A DNA stretch of 64,000 nucleotides from assembly GCA_900544535.1 (NCBI GenBank), contig UQVH01000008.1, positions 1 through 64,000 on the forward strand, written 5' to 3'. The stretch is from an uncultured Bacteroidales bacterium. Lineage in GTDB: Bacteria > Bacteroidota > Bacteroidia > Bacteroidales > Muribaculaceae. The position numbers and the translations under genes were made by a program. Below the pieces are notes generated by a model. The model ran no database searches. It was not told the origin of the DNA and was given only the letters and a program-made list of their open reading frames with translations. This document shows positions 53,739-63,568 of this stretch, in pieces (position 1 is the first letter of the stretch; the number at the start of each line of letters is the position of its first letter).

Positions 53739-53780
53739 GAAACAGGTTTAACTCAATGAGTTAAACCTGTTTCGCTTTTT
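53739..53780 (+). terminator. Terminator after tRNA-Pro
   Basis: A 17-bp near-perfect palindrome (53739-53755 with 53757-53773) followed by a T-rich tail (CGCTTTTTC). Confidence 0.88.
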
Positions 53781-53849
53781 CAGCCGGGACAGATTCGGAA
53801 CAATATATTTTTTATTAACCGAAATTTTTCTTGAAAGAAAATTTATTGT

Positions 53850-53857
53850 TAGTTTTG
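53850..53857 (+). promoter_or_regulatory. -7 box of metY
   Basis: TAGTTTTG, 48 bases before the ATG at 53905. Confidence 0.55.
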
Positions 53858-53904
53858 CGGGGCCAAAACACAAGGCAACAAACAATAGAATATACAGAGA
53901 GAAT

Positions 53905-55188
53905 ATGAATGAGAATCTAAGCCGTGAAAGCCTCTGCGTGCAGGGAGGCTGGCAACCCAAGAACGGTGAACCCCGTGTGCTTCCCGTCATCCAGAGCACA
54001 ACTTTCAAATACGATTCAAGCGAACAGATGGCGCGGCTTTTCGACCTTGAGGAAAGCGGCTATTTCTACACCCGCCTCCAGAATCCCACCAACGATGCCG
54101 TAGCAGCAAAGATCGCTGCTCTTGAAGGCGGAGTTGCCGGAATGCTTACATCGTCCGGCCAGGCAGCAAATTTTTATGCAGTGATGAATATCGCCGAAGC
54201 CGGCGACCATATCGTCTGCTCCTCGACCATCTACGGAGGTACGTTTAATCTATTCGGAGTGACACTGAAGAAACTCGGCGTGGAAGTGACTTTCGTTGAC
54301 CCCGACGCAGACGAAGAGACACTCAACGCAGCGTTCCGCCAGAATACTAAAGCCATGTTCGGAGAGACGCTGTCGAATCCGGGGATGAATGTGCTTGACA
54401 TCGAAAAATTCGCCCGCGTGGCCCATGCCCACGGTGTTCCCCTGATCGTTGACAATACTTTTGCCACACCGATCAACTGCCGCCCGTTTGAATGGGGCGC
54501 CGACATCGTCACACATTCCACGACCAAATACATGGACGGTCACGCTACTGCCGTAGGAGGCGCCATTGTCGACAGCGGCAATTTCGACTGGGACGCCCAT
54601 GCCGAAAAGTTCCCCGGCCTGACCACCCCTGATGAATCATACCACGGTCTGACTTACAGCAAAGAGTTCGGCAAGGCAGCTTTCATAACAAAAGCGACAG
54701 CCCAACTCATGCGCGACCTCGGTTCGATTCAGGCCCCGATGAATGCCTTCCTGCTCAACCTCGGACTGGAAACTCTTCATCTGCGCATGGCCCGTCACTG
54801 CTCAAACGCACAGACGGTGGCCGAATGGCTCGAAGCACAACCTCAGGTGGCCTGGGTAAGCTATCCTGGACTCAAAAGCAGCAAATATTATGAACTGGCG
54901 CAAAAATACGCGCCGAAAGGCACATGCGGCGTGATAGCATTCGGACTGAAAGGTTCGCGCGAAGATGCCGAGAAATTTATGGACAGACTTAAAATGATCT
55001 GCATAGTGACACATGTCGCCGATGCCCGCACATGCGTGCTCCACCCCGCCAGCCATACTCACCGCCAGCTTTCCGACGAACAGCTCATCCAAGCCGGAGT
55101 AGCGCCGGACCTCATCCGCCTTTCGGTCGGCATAGAAGACCCCGACGACATTATAGCCGATCTCGCACAGGCAATGAACGAGAAATAA
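53905..55188 (+). CDS. metY: O-acetylhomoserine sulfhydrylase (Cys/Met metabolism PLP enzyme)
   Basis: A 427-aa PLP enzyme of the gamma family making homocysteine from O-acetylhomoserine and sulfide. Motifs: YFYTRLQNPTNDAVAAKIAA, MLTSSGQAANFYAVMNI, PLIVDNTFATPINCRPFEW (Asp for PLP nitrogen) and the PLP-lysine site HSTTKYMDGHATAVGG. It is followed by a short gap and rplU. O-acetylserine use is also possible in this family. Confidence 0.94.
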   Translation: MNENLSRESLCVQGGWQPKNGEPRVLPVIQSTTFKYDSSEQMARLFDLEESGYFYTRLQNPTNDAVAAKIAALEGGVAGMLTSSGQAANFYAVMNIAEAGDHIVCSSTIYGGTFNLFGVTLKKLGVEVTFVDPDADEETLNAAFRQNTKAMFGETLSNPGMNVLDIEKFARVAHAHGVPLIVDNTFATPINCRPFEWGADIVTHSTTKYMDGHATAVGGAIVDSGNFDWDAHAEKFPGLTTPDESYHGLTYSKEFGKAAFITKATAQLMRDLGSIQAPMNAFLLNLGLETLHLRMARHCSNAQTVAEWLEAQPQVAWVSYPGLKSSKYYELAQKYAPKGTCGVIAFGLKGSREDAEKFMDRLKMICIVTHVADARTCVLHPASHTHRQLSDEQLIQAGVAPDLIRLSVGIEDPDDIIADLAQAMNEK

Positions 55189-55244
55189 CCGCTGCGGATA
55201 CAAAATATTTCCCGGAATTATTGCCGATTACGGATTATTTTTCG

Positions 55245-55252
55245 TAACTTTG
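55245..55252 (+). promoter_or_regulatory. -7 box of rplU-rpmA
   Basis: TAACTTTG, about 100 bases before the rplU ATG. Confidence 0.6.
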
Positions 55253-55351
55253 TGGCCGATTTAGCCGCAACGGGCCCGATTAAGCAGCGACCACGACATC
55301 AGAGTCAGCGTCCTCGCCCGCCGGAATAACCTGTAAACCAATTAACAACAG

Positions 55352-55672
55352 ATGTACGCTATCGTAGAAATCCAGGGACAGCAGTTCAAGGCAGAGCCTG
55401 AGAAGTTCCTGTATGTTCATTATCTCGGCGAAGCAGTAAAAGAAGGAGACAAGGTTGAATTCGACCGCGTGCTCCTAGCTCAGTCCGATGACTCAGTTAA
55501 AGTTGGCGCTCCCACAGTGGACGGCGCAAAGGTTGTATGCGAGGTCCTCACCCCGCTCGTAAAAGGTGAAAAGGTCATCGTTTTCAAGAAGAAACGCCGC
55601 AAAGGCTATCGCCGCAAAAACGGTCACCGTCAGTACTTCACCAAAGTGTTAATTAAAGAAGTTGTAGCTTAA
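55352..55672 (+). CDS. rplU: 50S ribosomal protein L21
   Basis: A 106-aa L21: MYAIVEIQGQQFKAEPEKFL at the start and IVFKKKRRKGYRRKNGHRQ before the end. It binds 23S rRNA. It is in its usual pair with L27, 21 bases downstream. Confidence 0.98.
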   Translation: MYAIVEIQGQQFKAEPEKFLYVHYLGEAVKEGDKVEFDRVLLAQSDDSVKVGAPTVDGAKVVCEVLTPLVKGEKVIVFKKKRRKGYRRKNGHRQYFTKVLIKEVVA

Positions 55673-55693
55673 CCCCCTAAAATCTCAAAAGAA

Positions 55694-55954
55694 ATGGCAC
55701 ATAAAAAAGGTGTTGGTAGTTCTAAGAACGGCCGTGAGTCAGAAAGCAAACGACTCGGAGTAAAGATTTTCGGTGGTCAGCATTGCAAAGCCGGCAACAT
55801 CATCAAGCGTCAGCGCGGTACAGTTCATCACCCCGGTCTCAACGTAGGCATGGGAAAGGACCACACACTGTTCGCACTGATCGACGGTGTGGTTGTCTTC
55901 ACTGAAGGCAAAGAAGGCCGCAAGTTCATCAACGTCCAGCCCGCTGAAGCATAA
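55694..55954 (+). CDS. rpmA: 50S ribosomal protein L27
   Basis: An 86-aa L27: MAHKKGVGSSKNGRESESKR and the conserved GNIIKRQRGTVHHPG. The N-terminal tail reaches the peptidyl-transferase centre. No Staphylococcus-type cleavable N-terminal extension is present. Confidence 0.98.
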   Translation: MAHKKGVGSSKNGRESESKRLGVKIFGGQHCKAGNIIKRQRGTVHHPGLNVGMGKDHTLFALIDGVVVFTEGKEGRKFINVQPAEA

Positions 55955-55995
55955 CAGCCCCCGATTTCGGACTGATTAAACACTGAAAAGAACGA

Positions 55996-56035
55996 CCGGA
56001 CCGCAGATTTTTCGGAATCTGCGGTCCGGATTTTT
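55996..56035 (+). terminator. Terminator after rpmA
   Basis: A 14-bp perfect stem (55996-56009 with 56016-56029, CCGGACCGCAGATT and its complement), a 6-base loop and five Ts. Confidence 0.93.
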
Positions 56036-56086
56036 CATATCCGGACTTTTCGGCGCCGGTATTGCGTGAGTTTTCAGGAATTTTTA

Positions 56087-56094
56087 TAACTTTG
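56087..56094 (+). promoter_or_regulatory. -7 box of the SpoU methyltransferase gene
   Basis: TAACTTTG, 31 bases before the ATG at 56126. Confidence 0.6.
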
Positions 56095-56125
56095 CTATCC
56101 TACATACTCCGTTCAACTATAATAC

Positions 56126-56659
56126 ATGGAAAAGAAAAGCATCCGCGACCTCAACCGCGTCGACATAGAACACTTTCGCCGTCAGCCCAAAATGGCACTG
56201 ACAGTAGTCCTCGACAACGTCCGCAGCCTCAACAACATCGGCTCGATCTTCCGCACGTGCGACGCCTTTGCCGTCGAGACACTGGCTCTGTGCGGCATCA
56301 GCGCCTGTCCTCCCTCCCCTGAAATCCACAAGACAGCACTCGGAGCGGAAGATTCTGTCACGTGGCGTTATTTCGGGACCACCGAAGAATGTATCGAGTA
56401 CCTGCAACGCGAGGGCTACACCCTCTGCTGCCTCGAACAAGTAAAGGGAAGCATCGAGCTTCAGGAATTCACGCCGCAGAAAGGGCGCAAATATGCGCTC
56501 ATCCTCGGCCATGAGGTCGAAGGCGTCGACCAGGCAATCGTGAACCAGTGCGACGTCTGCCTCGAAATACCGCAGCGCGGCACCAAACACTCGCTCAATG
56601 TCTCCGTGTCAGGCGGAATCGCCATCTGGCACTTTTTCTCGCGGCTTATGACCGACTGA
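56126..56659 (+). CDS. SpoU/TrmH-family RNA 2'-O-methyltransferase
   Basis: A 177-aa SPOUT enzyme. Motif 1 LDNVRSLNNIGSIFRTCDAF, motif 2 ALILGHEVEGVDQAIV and motif 3 LEIPQRGTKHSLNVSVSGGI form the trefoil-knot SAM site. No N-terminal RNA-binding extension of note. The target (tRNA or rRNA ribose) is not readable. Confidence 0.94.
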   Translation: MEKKSIRDLNRVDIEHFRRQPKMALTVVLDNVRSLNNIGSIFRTCDAFAVETLALCGISACPPSPEIHKTALGAEDSVTWRYFGTTEECIEYLQREGYTLCCLEQVKGSIELQEFTPQKGRKYALILGHEVEGVDQAIVNQCDVCLEIPQRGTKHSLNVSVSGGIAIWHFFSRLMTD

Positions 56660-56753
56660 AACGGCAACGGCCAACAGTTCCGTCTCATACGCCACTATTA
56701 TTCAGCATAAAACCTTACATTTCACAACCTGACATCCTCTTCAATCCCCTCAC

Positions 56754-59153
56754 ATGAAAACAATCCGCCCTCTTATCCTCGCCTCTCTCCTCACCGCCAC
56801 GACAGGAGCGAACGCACAATTGCAGATAAACGAACTGATGCAATCAAACATCGACTGCATCATGGACGACATAAATGAGTTTCCCGACTCCTGGGTCGAG
56901 CTTTACAACGCCGGAACCACAGCCGTAAATCTCGGCGAATACAGCATCAGCGACAAGAACAAGCCCGAAAAGGCTTATCAGCTCCCCCAAAAGACAATTA
57001 TTCCGGGCGGATATGCGATCATCTACTGCGACAAAACCGGTAGCGGACTTCACACGGACTTCCGCCTCGATTCCGGAAAAGGCGCAGCCGTCTACCTTTT
57101 CAAAAACGGCACACTTGCTGACAAAGTCGAAGGACTGAAGAAGCAACCCGCTCCGGACATAGCTTACGGACGCACCGATGAATCGTCAGACATCTGGGGC
57201 TATCAGGCGACTCCCACACCAGGCGGAGCCAACTGCAAAAGACTATGCAAGGACGTGCTCGGCGAACCGGTTTTCTCAACTCCGGGCCGAATATCATCCG
57301 CGGCATTCAGCCTCTATATAACCCTCCCGGACGACGCACCCGAAGGGACAATCATACGCTATACCACCGACGGGAGCGAGCCGACACAGTCGAGCCGCGC
57401 ATTCGGCTACGGAATCAGCATCAGTGCCACAACCACCGTGAGGGCAAAGCTATTTCATCCGGACTACCTGTCGCCACGCTCCACCACCCACAGCTATATA
57501 TTCTTCCCACGCGAAATGACCATCCCGATTGTATCGATGGTCACCGACCACAAATATTTTTACGACTCAAAACTCGGCATCTACGTAACCGGCAATGATC
57601 AGAACAACCCGAACTACAAGCACGACTGGCGGCGTCCGGTCAATTTCGAACTGTTCATGGCAAGCGGTGAGCCAAGCATACTGAACCAGCTCTGCGAGAC
57701 ACGCGTCAAAGGAGGAGCCTCACGTGACGCCGGATTGAAATCGCTCGTCGTCTATGCTAACAAACGCTTCGGAGAGAAACGCCTCAACTACGAATTTTTC
57801 CCCGACGAAGCACCGGAGCTCACCGACTGGAAATCCATCGAGCTCCGCAACTCCGGAAACGACTTCGACTATACATATTTCCGCGACGCACTCATCCAGC
57901 GGGTCATGGGAAAACACTGCGATCTCGACTGGCAGCCATGGCTCCCGACCGCCTTTTTCATAAACGGCGAATACAAGGGAATGCTCAACATCCGCTCACG
58001 CTCCAACGAGGATCACATCTATACATTCTACAACGGCGAAGAGGACATCGACATGTTTGAAAACTGGTATGAACTGAAAAGCGGGACCAAAGACAACTTC
58101 GAGGCATTCACCGAATTTTATAATCAGGACGGCTATTCGTTCGATGAGTTCAACACACTGATGGACTGCGGCGAGTTCGCCAACCTGATGATCATGAATC
58201 TTTTCTATGACAACAAGGATTTTCCAGGCAACAACATAGTCTGCTGGCGCCCCAGCGCCGACGGAGGCCGCTGGCGATGGATAGCCAAAGACACAGACTT
58301 CGGCCTCGGCCTCTATGATGCCCCATACAACTACAAATCATTGAACTGGCTCTATGACAACTCGTTCGACAGCAACCGCAACTGGGCTAACAAGCCGGAA
58401 CACACACGGCTTTTCCGTGCACTGATGGAGACACCTGAATTCCGCGACATGTTCATCGACCGCTGCGCAGTCTATATGGGCGACTTCATGAATGCACGCG
58501 GTACAGTCAGGGAAATAGACAAAATGTACAGTTTAATCAGGAAGGAATACCCCTACCACCGCAAACTGTTCAACCAATGGTGGCCGAACCATTCCGAGGA
58601 AGTGCAGAAGATGCGCGACTGGGTGGCAGCCCGCACACCCTTCTTCTACACACACCTTAGCGAGTTTTACCACCTCGGCACTCCCGTAAAACTCACCGTC
58701 GATGCAGGACGTACGGATGACATCTCGCTCTCCATCAACGGCATTCCGCTCAACTACCGCGATTTCGACGGAAGCTTCTTTACCGGACGTGCCCTGCGCG
58801 TGGAAGCCGACCACAATGAGGAAGGCATGACCGTAGGCAGCTGGAAAGTGACCGTCACGAGCGGAAGCAACAAGGCCACGGCCGAATACAAGGGTGCCGT
58901 ACTGACACTCACAATGCCTGCGGCTGACAAAGTGGAGATCGAAAGTCTCCCGACTGAAAGCTCCATAGCAGAGATCGCAGCAGATGCCGGAAACAAAGCC
59001 ATCGACTTCAACCGCCCGTTCAAACTATATGACCTTCAGGGGCGTTTGTTAGGAGAACCGGCGTCCGTGAAAGCCACGGAAGGGATAGATCCGGGCCTGT
59101 ATATAGTCCGGCAAGGGGCAAATGCCATCAAAATCCGCCTCGGTATCCACTGA
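56754..59153 (+). CDS. Secreted CotH-kinase protein with lamin-tail and chitobiase-like domains
   Basis: A 799-aa protein with signal peptide (MKTIRPLILASLLTATTGAN). Residues about 22-160 are a lamin-tail domain (LQINELMQSNIDCIMDD, DSWVELYNAGTTAVNLGEYS). Residues about 170-250 are a chitobiase/hexosaminidase C-terminal-like beta module (GTIIRYTTDGSEPTQSS). Residues about 255-640 are a CotH domain: GEYKGMLNIRSRSNEDHI (ATP/scaffold) and WIAKDTDFGLGLYDAP (metal site). The last about 45 residues (KLYDLQGRLLGEP, GLYIVRQGANAIKIRL) look like a T9SS-type tail. CotH proteins are atypical kinases that phosphorylate secreted proteins; the target is unknown here. Confidence 0.88.
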   Translation: MKTIRPLILASLLTATTGANAQLQINELMQSNIDCIMDDINEFPDSWVELYNAGTTAVNLGEYSISDKNKPEKAYQLPQKTIIPGGYAIIYCDKTGSGLHTDFRLDSGKGAAVYLFKNGTLADKVEGLKKQPAPDIAYGRTDESSDIWGYQATPTPGGANCKRLCKDVLGEPVFSTPGRISSAAFSLYITLPDDAPEGTIIRYTTDGSEPTQSSRAFGYGISISATTTVRAKLFHPDYLSPRSTTHSYIFFPREMTIPIVSMVTDHKYFYDSKLGIYVTGNDQNNPNYKHDWRRPVNFELFMASGEPSILNQLCETRVKGGASRDAGLKSLVVYANKRFGEKRLNYEFFPDEAPELTDWKSIELRNSGNDFDYTYFRDALIQRVMGKHCDLDWQPWLPTAFFINGEYKGMLNIRSRSNEDHIYTFYNGEEDIDMFENWYELKSGTKDNFEAFTEFYNQDGYSFDEFNTLMDCGEFANLMIMNLFYDNKDFPGNNIVCWRPSADGGRWRWIAKDTDFGLGLYDAPYNYKSLNWLYDNSFDSNRNWANKPEHTRLFRALMETPEFRDMFIDRCAVYMGDFMNARGTVREIDKMYSLIRKEYPYHRKLFNQWWPNHSEEVQKMRDWVAARTPFFYTHLSEFYHLGTPVKLTVDAGRTDDISLSINGIPLNYRDFDGSFFTGRALRVEADHNEEGMTVGSWKVTVTSGSNKATAEYKGAVLTLTMPAADKVEIESLPTESSIAEIAADAGNKAIDFNRPFKLYDLQGRLLGEPASVKATEGIDPGLYIVRQGANAIKIRLGIH

Positions 59154-59265
59154 ATTTCCGTCTGCGACAGCAGGCAAACAGATGAAATCGCAGCAATAAT
59201 TTTGCAGAAAAAAGATTTTTTTGTAACTTTACATTAGCAAAATACTTGAAACAACTTACACGATT

Positions 59266-59952
59266 ATGAATAAAGATTTTAGAAATTTCGCAGTGCACCA
59301 TCTCGGAATGAACGGGCTCGCACTCGATCAATATGCCGCCTCGGCAGCCTCTCAAATCACCTCCTCCTATATCTCTCCCACCATCATCGAGGAGCGTCAG
59401 CTCAACGTGGCGCAGATGGATGTCTTTTCCCGCCTGATGATGGACCGCATCATCTTCCTCAGCACCGACGTCAACGACTACACAGCCACCGTCGTACAGG
59501 GCCAGCTCCTCTATCTCGACTCAGTCGATCCCGGTAAGGACATCTCCATCTATCTCAACTCTCCCGGCGGATCAGTCATCGCAGGTCTCGGTCTCTACGA
59601 CACCATGCAGCACATCAAGAGCGATGTCTCTACCATCTGCATAGGCATGGCGGCCTCTATGGCAGCAGTGCTTCTCGTGGCCGGCGCCCACGGAAAACGC
59701 ATGGCTCTCCCCCACTCCCGCGTCATGATCCACCAGCCCCTCGGAGGCGTCCAGGGCCAGGCCTCAGACATCGAGATCACAGCCCGTGAAATCCTTAAAT
59801 ACAAGGCCGAGCTTTATAAGATCATCGCCGACCACTCAGGAATGTCGCTCGAACGCATCGAAGCCGATGCCGACCGCGACTATTGGATGACCGCCGACGA
59901 AGCCAAGGAATATGGCATGATCGACCGTGTCCTCCTCCCCGACCATAAATAA
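59266..59952 (+). CDS. clpP: ATP-dependent Clp protease proteolytic subunit
   Basis: A 228-aa ClpP. Catalytic Ser131 in GMAASMAAV, His156 in VMIHQPLGG, and the acidic residue in the DADRD region (201-205). It has a somewhat longer N terminus than E. coli ClpP. The usual GMAASMGA has Ala at the Gly position, a mild change that occurs in the family. It is followed after 22 bases by clpX. A near-consensus -7 box (TAACTTTA, 59224-59231) lies upstream. Confidence 0.96.
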   Translation: MNKDFRNFAVHHLGMNGLALDQYAASAASQITSSYISPTIIEERQLNVAQMDVFSRLMMDRIIFLSTDVNDYTATVVQGQLLYLDSVDPGKDISIYLNSPGGSVIAGLGLYDTMQHIKSDVSTICIGMAASMAAVLLVAGAHGKRMALPHSRVMIHQPLGGVQGQASDIEITAREILKYKAELYKIIADHSGMSLERIEADADRDYWMTADEAKEYGMIDRVLLPDHK

Positions 59953-59974
59953 AATATCCCCGCACAGACACAGA

Positions 59975-61246
59975 ATGGCAAAAAAAACCAACAACACTGA
60001 CAACGGAGTTAAATGCTCTTTTTGTGGCAAGGGGCCATCCTATACCGACATTCTCGTGCCGAGTCCTTTGGGCGACACCTATATATGCAGTGAGTGTGTC
60101 GATCAGATCGAAGGCCTCCTGAAAGACTATTTCCAGGAAAATCCGTCATTGCGTCCTGAAAAAGCCAAAGGCCGGAAGCCCAAAGCCGATATCAAGCCGG
60201 AAACCAAGCCTCTGCCGACTCCGGCTGAGATCAGAGCATTTCTGGACCAGTATGTAATCGGTCAGGACGATGCGAAAAAATATCTTTCGGTAGCCGTCTA
60301 CAACCATTACAAACGTCTGGCTCAGGACAAAGACGATGTCGACATTGAAAAAAGCAACATCATCATGGTCGGTCCTACGGGAACAGGAAAGACACTGCTG
60401 GCCAAAACGATCGCACGGCAGCTCGACGTGCCCTTCGCGATAGTCGACGCCACAGTGCTCACCGAGGCCGGTTATGTCGGCGAGGACATTGAAAGTCTGC
60501 TCGTCAGACTGCTTCAGGCCGCTGACTACGACGTTGCCAAAGCCGAACGCGGCATTGTTTTCATCGACGAGATCGACAAGATTGCCCGCAAAGGCGACAA
60601 CCCCTCCATCACCCGCGACGTTTCAGGCGAGGGTGTGCAGCAGGGACTGCTCAAACTGCTCGAAGGATCGGTTGTCAACGTCCCGCCGAACGGAGGCCGA
60701 AAGCACCCGGAACAGAAAATGATCGCCGTCGACACCAAAAACATCCTCTTCATCTGCGGAGGTGCGTTTGACGGTATCGAGCGCAAGATAGCCCACCGTC
60801 TGAATACCCACGTTGTAGGATTCACCGGAGGCACCATGCGCTCGAAAGTCGACTCCGACAACTATCTGCAATACATAGCCCCGCAGGATCTGAAATCGTT
60901 CGGTCTGATTCCGGAGATCATCGGACGTCTGCCGGTGCTCGTCCATCTCGATCCGCTTGACCGCGAAGCCCTCCTCAGAGTTCTGACAGAGCCCAAAAAC
61001 GCCATCACACGACAGTATGAAAAACTGTTTGCGATGGACGGCGTCAAGCTGGTCTTCGCACCTGAAACCCTTGAATTCATCGTCGACAAGGCGATCGAAT
61101 ACAAACTCGGAGCACGCGGGCTGCGCACAATAGTTGAAACAATCATGATCGACCCGATGTATGAAACCCCGTCGACCGATGTCAAGGAACTCGTCATCGA
61201 CCGGGCATTCGCCGAAGAAAAAATCAAAAAAGCCTATATCGGCTGA
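59975..61246 (+). CDS. clpX: ATP-dependent Clp protease ATPase subunit ClpX
   Basis: A 423-aa unfoldase. The N-terminal zinc-binding domain has Cys14, Cys17, Cys38, Cys41. The AAA+ module has Walker A GPTGTGKTLLAK (about 133-144), pore loop AGYVGEDIESLL and Walker B IVFIDEIDKIARKG, with sensor and IGF-type loop regions later. The ATG at 59975 is preferred over an in-frame GTG at 59927, which lies inside clpP. Confidence 0.97.
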   Translation: MAKKTNNTDNGVKCSFCGKGPSYTDILVPSPLGDTYICSECVDQIEGLLKDYFQENPSLRPEKAKGRKPKADIKPETKPLPTPAEIRAFLDQYVIGQDDAKKYLSVAVYNHYKRLAQDKDDVDIEKSNIIMVGPTGTGKTLLAKTIARQLDVPFAIVDATVLTEAGYVGEDIESLLVRLLQAADYDVAKAERGIVFIDEIDKIARKGDNPSITRDVSGEGVQQGLLKLLEGSVVNVPPNGGRKHPEQKMIAVDTKNILFICGGAFDGIERKIAHRLNTHVVGFTGGTMRSKVDSDNYLQYIAPQDLKSFGLIPEIIGRLPVLVHLDPLDREALLRVLTEPKNAITRQYEKLFAMDGVKLVFAPETLEFIVDKAIEYKLGARGLRTIVETIMIDPMYETPSTDVKELVIDRAFAEEKIKKAYIG

Positions 61247-61365
61247 TCCAATCATAATTTTTATTTATACCTCTCCACTGCTTTCCGCTTCTCTCCCGGA
61301 AAGTCCTCCCCTCGGTTCTCTCACATTTCTGTCTCACTCCTCCAATCCAACCTGAACGGAATCCC

Positions 61366-63540
61366 ATGAATCAACGACTTCACGAAGCACTGAAAGAGCA
61401 TTTCGGATTTGACACATTCAAAGGCAATCAGGAAGCCATAATGACAAGTCTCCTCGAAGGCAACGACGTATTCGTCCTAATGCCTACGGGCGGAGGCAAG
61501 TCACTCTGCTATCAGCTCCCGGCCCTTCTGATGGAAGGAACCGCCATAGTGATCTCTCCGCTAATAGCTCTGATGAAAAATCAGGTCGACGCCATGCGTC
61601 ATTTCAGCTCGGCTGACACGGTGGCCCACTTTCTCAACTCATCGTTGAACAAGGCTGCGATCGATCTGGTCAAATCAGACATTACGGCCGGCCGCACCAA
61701 ACTGCTCTATGTCGCTCCTGAATCGCTGACCAAGGAAGAGAACATTGAATTCCTCAAGACTGTGCCGATCTCATTCTACGCAGTCGACGAGGCACACTGC
61801 ATCTCCGAATGGGGTCATGACTTCCGGCCTGAGTACCGCCGCATCCGCCCGATCATCAACGAGATCAACGTCCGTCCGATGATCGCGCTGACAGCGACCG
61901 CGACTCCCAAAGTCCAGCATGACATCCAGAAGAATCTCGGCATGCAGAATGCCATGGTGTTCAAGTCGTCGTTCAACCGTCCGAATCTCTATTACGAGGT
62001 AAGGCCGAAAACATCCAGCATTGACAAGGATATAATCAAATACATCAAGAACAATCCCGGAAAATCAGGCATCATCTATTGCCTGAGCCGCAAAAAGGTG
62101 GAGGAACTCGCCGAAATGCTCGTCGTCAACGACATCAAGGCGCTCCCCTACCATGCCGGAATGGACGGTGCCACACGCAGCGCCAATCAGGATGCGTTTC
62201 TGATGGAAAAAGTGGATGTCATCGTCGCCACGATAGCGTTCGGAATGGGTATTGACAAACCGGATGTGAGATTCGTTATTCACTATGACATGCCCAAGTC
62301 GCTTGAAGGCTACTATCAGGAGACCGGTCGTGCCGGCCGAGACGGCGGTGAAGGACAGTGTATCACGTTCTATGCCGCCAAAGACCTGCAAAAAATGGAA
62401 AAATTCATGCAGGGCAAACCTTTGGCCGAACAGGAAATCGGCCGTCAGCTTCTGTTGGAAACCCAAAGCTACGCTGAGGCAAGCAGTTGCCGCCGCCGCT
62501 CCCTGCTATTCTATTTCGGCGAGGAGTACACAAGCGACAACTGCCAGAACTGCGACAATTGCATTAATCCAAAGAAAAAAGTGGAAGCTAAAGACGATTT
62601 ATGTGCAGTGCTTGAAACCGTTATAGCACTGAAAGAAAAATTCAAGGCCGATCATGTCACCGATGTACTCCTCGGCCGCAGCACAGCAGATGTCACATCT
62701 TATCAGCACGATCAGCTCGACGTATTCGGATGCGAGCAGGGTGCTGATGAAAAACTTATAAGCGCCGTGATCCGGCAGGCCATCCTTGCCGGGTATCTGG
62801 ACCGCGACATCGAGAACTACGGACTTCTCCGCATCACAGCCAAGGGCAAGAAGTTCCTCTCGAAACCCGAATCGTTCAAAGTGATCGAAGACTCCGATTT
62901 CAGCGAGGACGCCGAACCGGAAATGATCAAGAGCGGAGCATCCTTCGCTGCCGACGACGAACTTTACAGCATCCTGAAAGACCTTCGCAAAAAAATTGCC
63001 AAGCATCTGGGTCTCCCCCCCTATGTCATCTTCCAGGACCCGTCGCTCGAAGCCATGGCCACAACCTACCCGATCTCGCTTGAAGAGCTTCAGAACATCC
63101 CCGGTGTCGGGGCCGGCAAGGCCAAACGCTATGGCGCCGACTTTGTCAAAGTGATCAAGCGCCATGTCGAGGACAACGAAATCGAGCGCCCCGAAGACCT
63201 GCGTGTCCGCAGTGTGCCGAGCCGTAACTCCACCAAACTCTTCATCATCCAGTCGATCGACCGCAAGATACCGCTGCCCGAAATAGCCAAGGCAAAGGGC
63301 CTCGAATTCAGCGAACTGCTCGACCGCATCGAGGTGATCGTCTATTCAGGCACAAAGATCAACATTTCGTATTACATCAACGACATTATGGACGAAGATT
63401 CGCAGGAAGAACTTTTCGATTTCTTCAAGGAATGCCAGACCGACGATCTCAACGAGGCTTACAAGGAATTCGGGGAGGACTACACGGAGGACGAAATCCG
63501 CCTGATGCGCATCAAGTTCCTCTCGGAAATGGGCAACTGA
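61366..63540 (+). CDS. recQ: ATP-dependent DNA helicase RecQ
   Basis: A 724-aa RecQ helicase. Walker A MPTGGGKSLCYQLPAL (about 38-53), DEAH at 141-144 with HCISEWGHDFRPEYRRI, motif VI TGRAGRDGG. The RQC zinc site uses Cys375, Cys393, Cys396, Cys399 (NCQNCDNC). A winged helix and an HRDC domain (LGLPPYVIFQDPSLEAMATT) follow. About 100 residues extend beyond HRDC, longer than E. coli RecQ but known in Bacteroidota. Predicted to act in gap repair and recombination, like RecR in this window. Confidence 0.96.
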   Translation: MNQRLHEALKEHFGFDTFKGNQEAIMTSLLEGNDVFVLMPTGGGKSLCYQLPALLMEGTAIVISPLIALMKNQVDAMRHFSSADTVAHFLNSSLNKAAIDLVKSDITAGRTKLLYVAPESLTKEENIEFLKTVPISFYAVDEAHCISEWGHDFRPEYRRIRPIINEINVRPMIALTATATPKVQHDIQKNLGMQNAMVFKSSFNRPNLYYEVRPKTSSIDKDIIKYIKNNPGKSGIIYCLSRKKVEELAEMLVVNDIKALPYHAGMDGATRSANQDAFLMEKVDVIVATIAFGMGIDKPDVRFVIHYDMPKSLEGYYQETGRAGRDGGEGQCITFYAAKDLQKMEKFMQGKPLAEQEIGRQLLLETQSYAEASSCRRRSLLFYFGEEYTSDNCQNCDNCINPKKKVEAKDDLCAVLETVIALKEKFKADHVTDVLLGRSTADVTSYQHDQLDVFGCEQGADEKLISAVIRQAILAGYLDRDIENYGLLRITAKGKKFLSKPESFKVIEDSDFSEDAEPEMIKSGASFAADDELYSILKDLRKKIAKHLGLPPYVIFQDPSLEAMATTYPISLEELQNIPGVGAGKAKRYGADFVKVIKRHVEDNEIERPEDLRVRSVPSRNSTKLFIIQSIDRKIPLPEIAKAKGLEFSELLDRIEVIVYSGTKINISYYINDIMDEDSQEELFDFFKECQTDDLNEAYKEFGEDYTEDEIRLMRIKFLSEMGN

Positions 63541-63568
63541 TTCTAACTCTGAAATCATAACTGCGAAA

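Noticed and set aside
53654..53780. Integration site at the tRNA-Pro gene
   Set aside because: The region after the tRNA holds only a terminator and metY; no integrase and no repeat of the tRNA 3' end was seen nearby.
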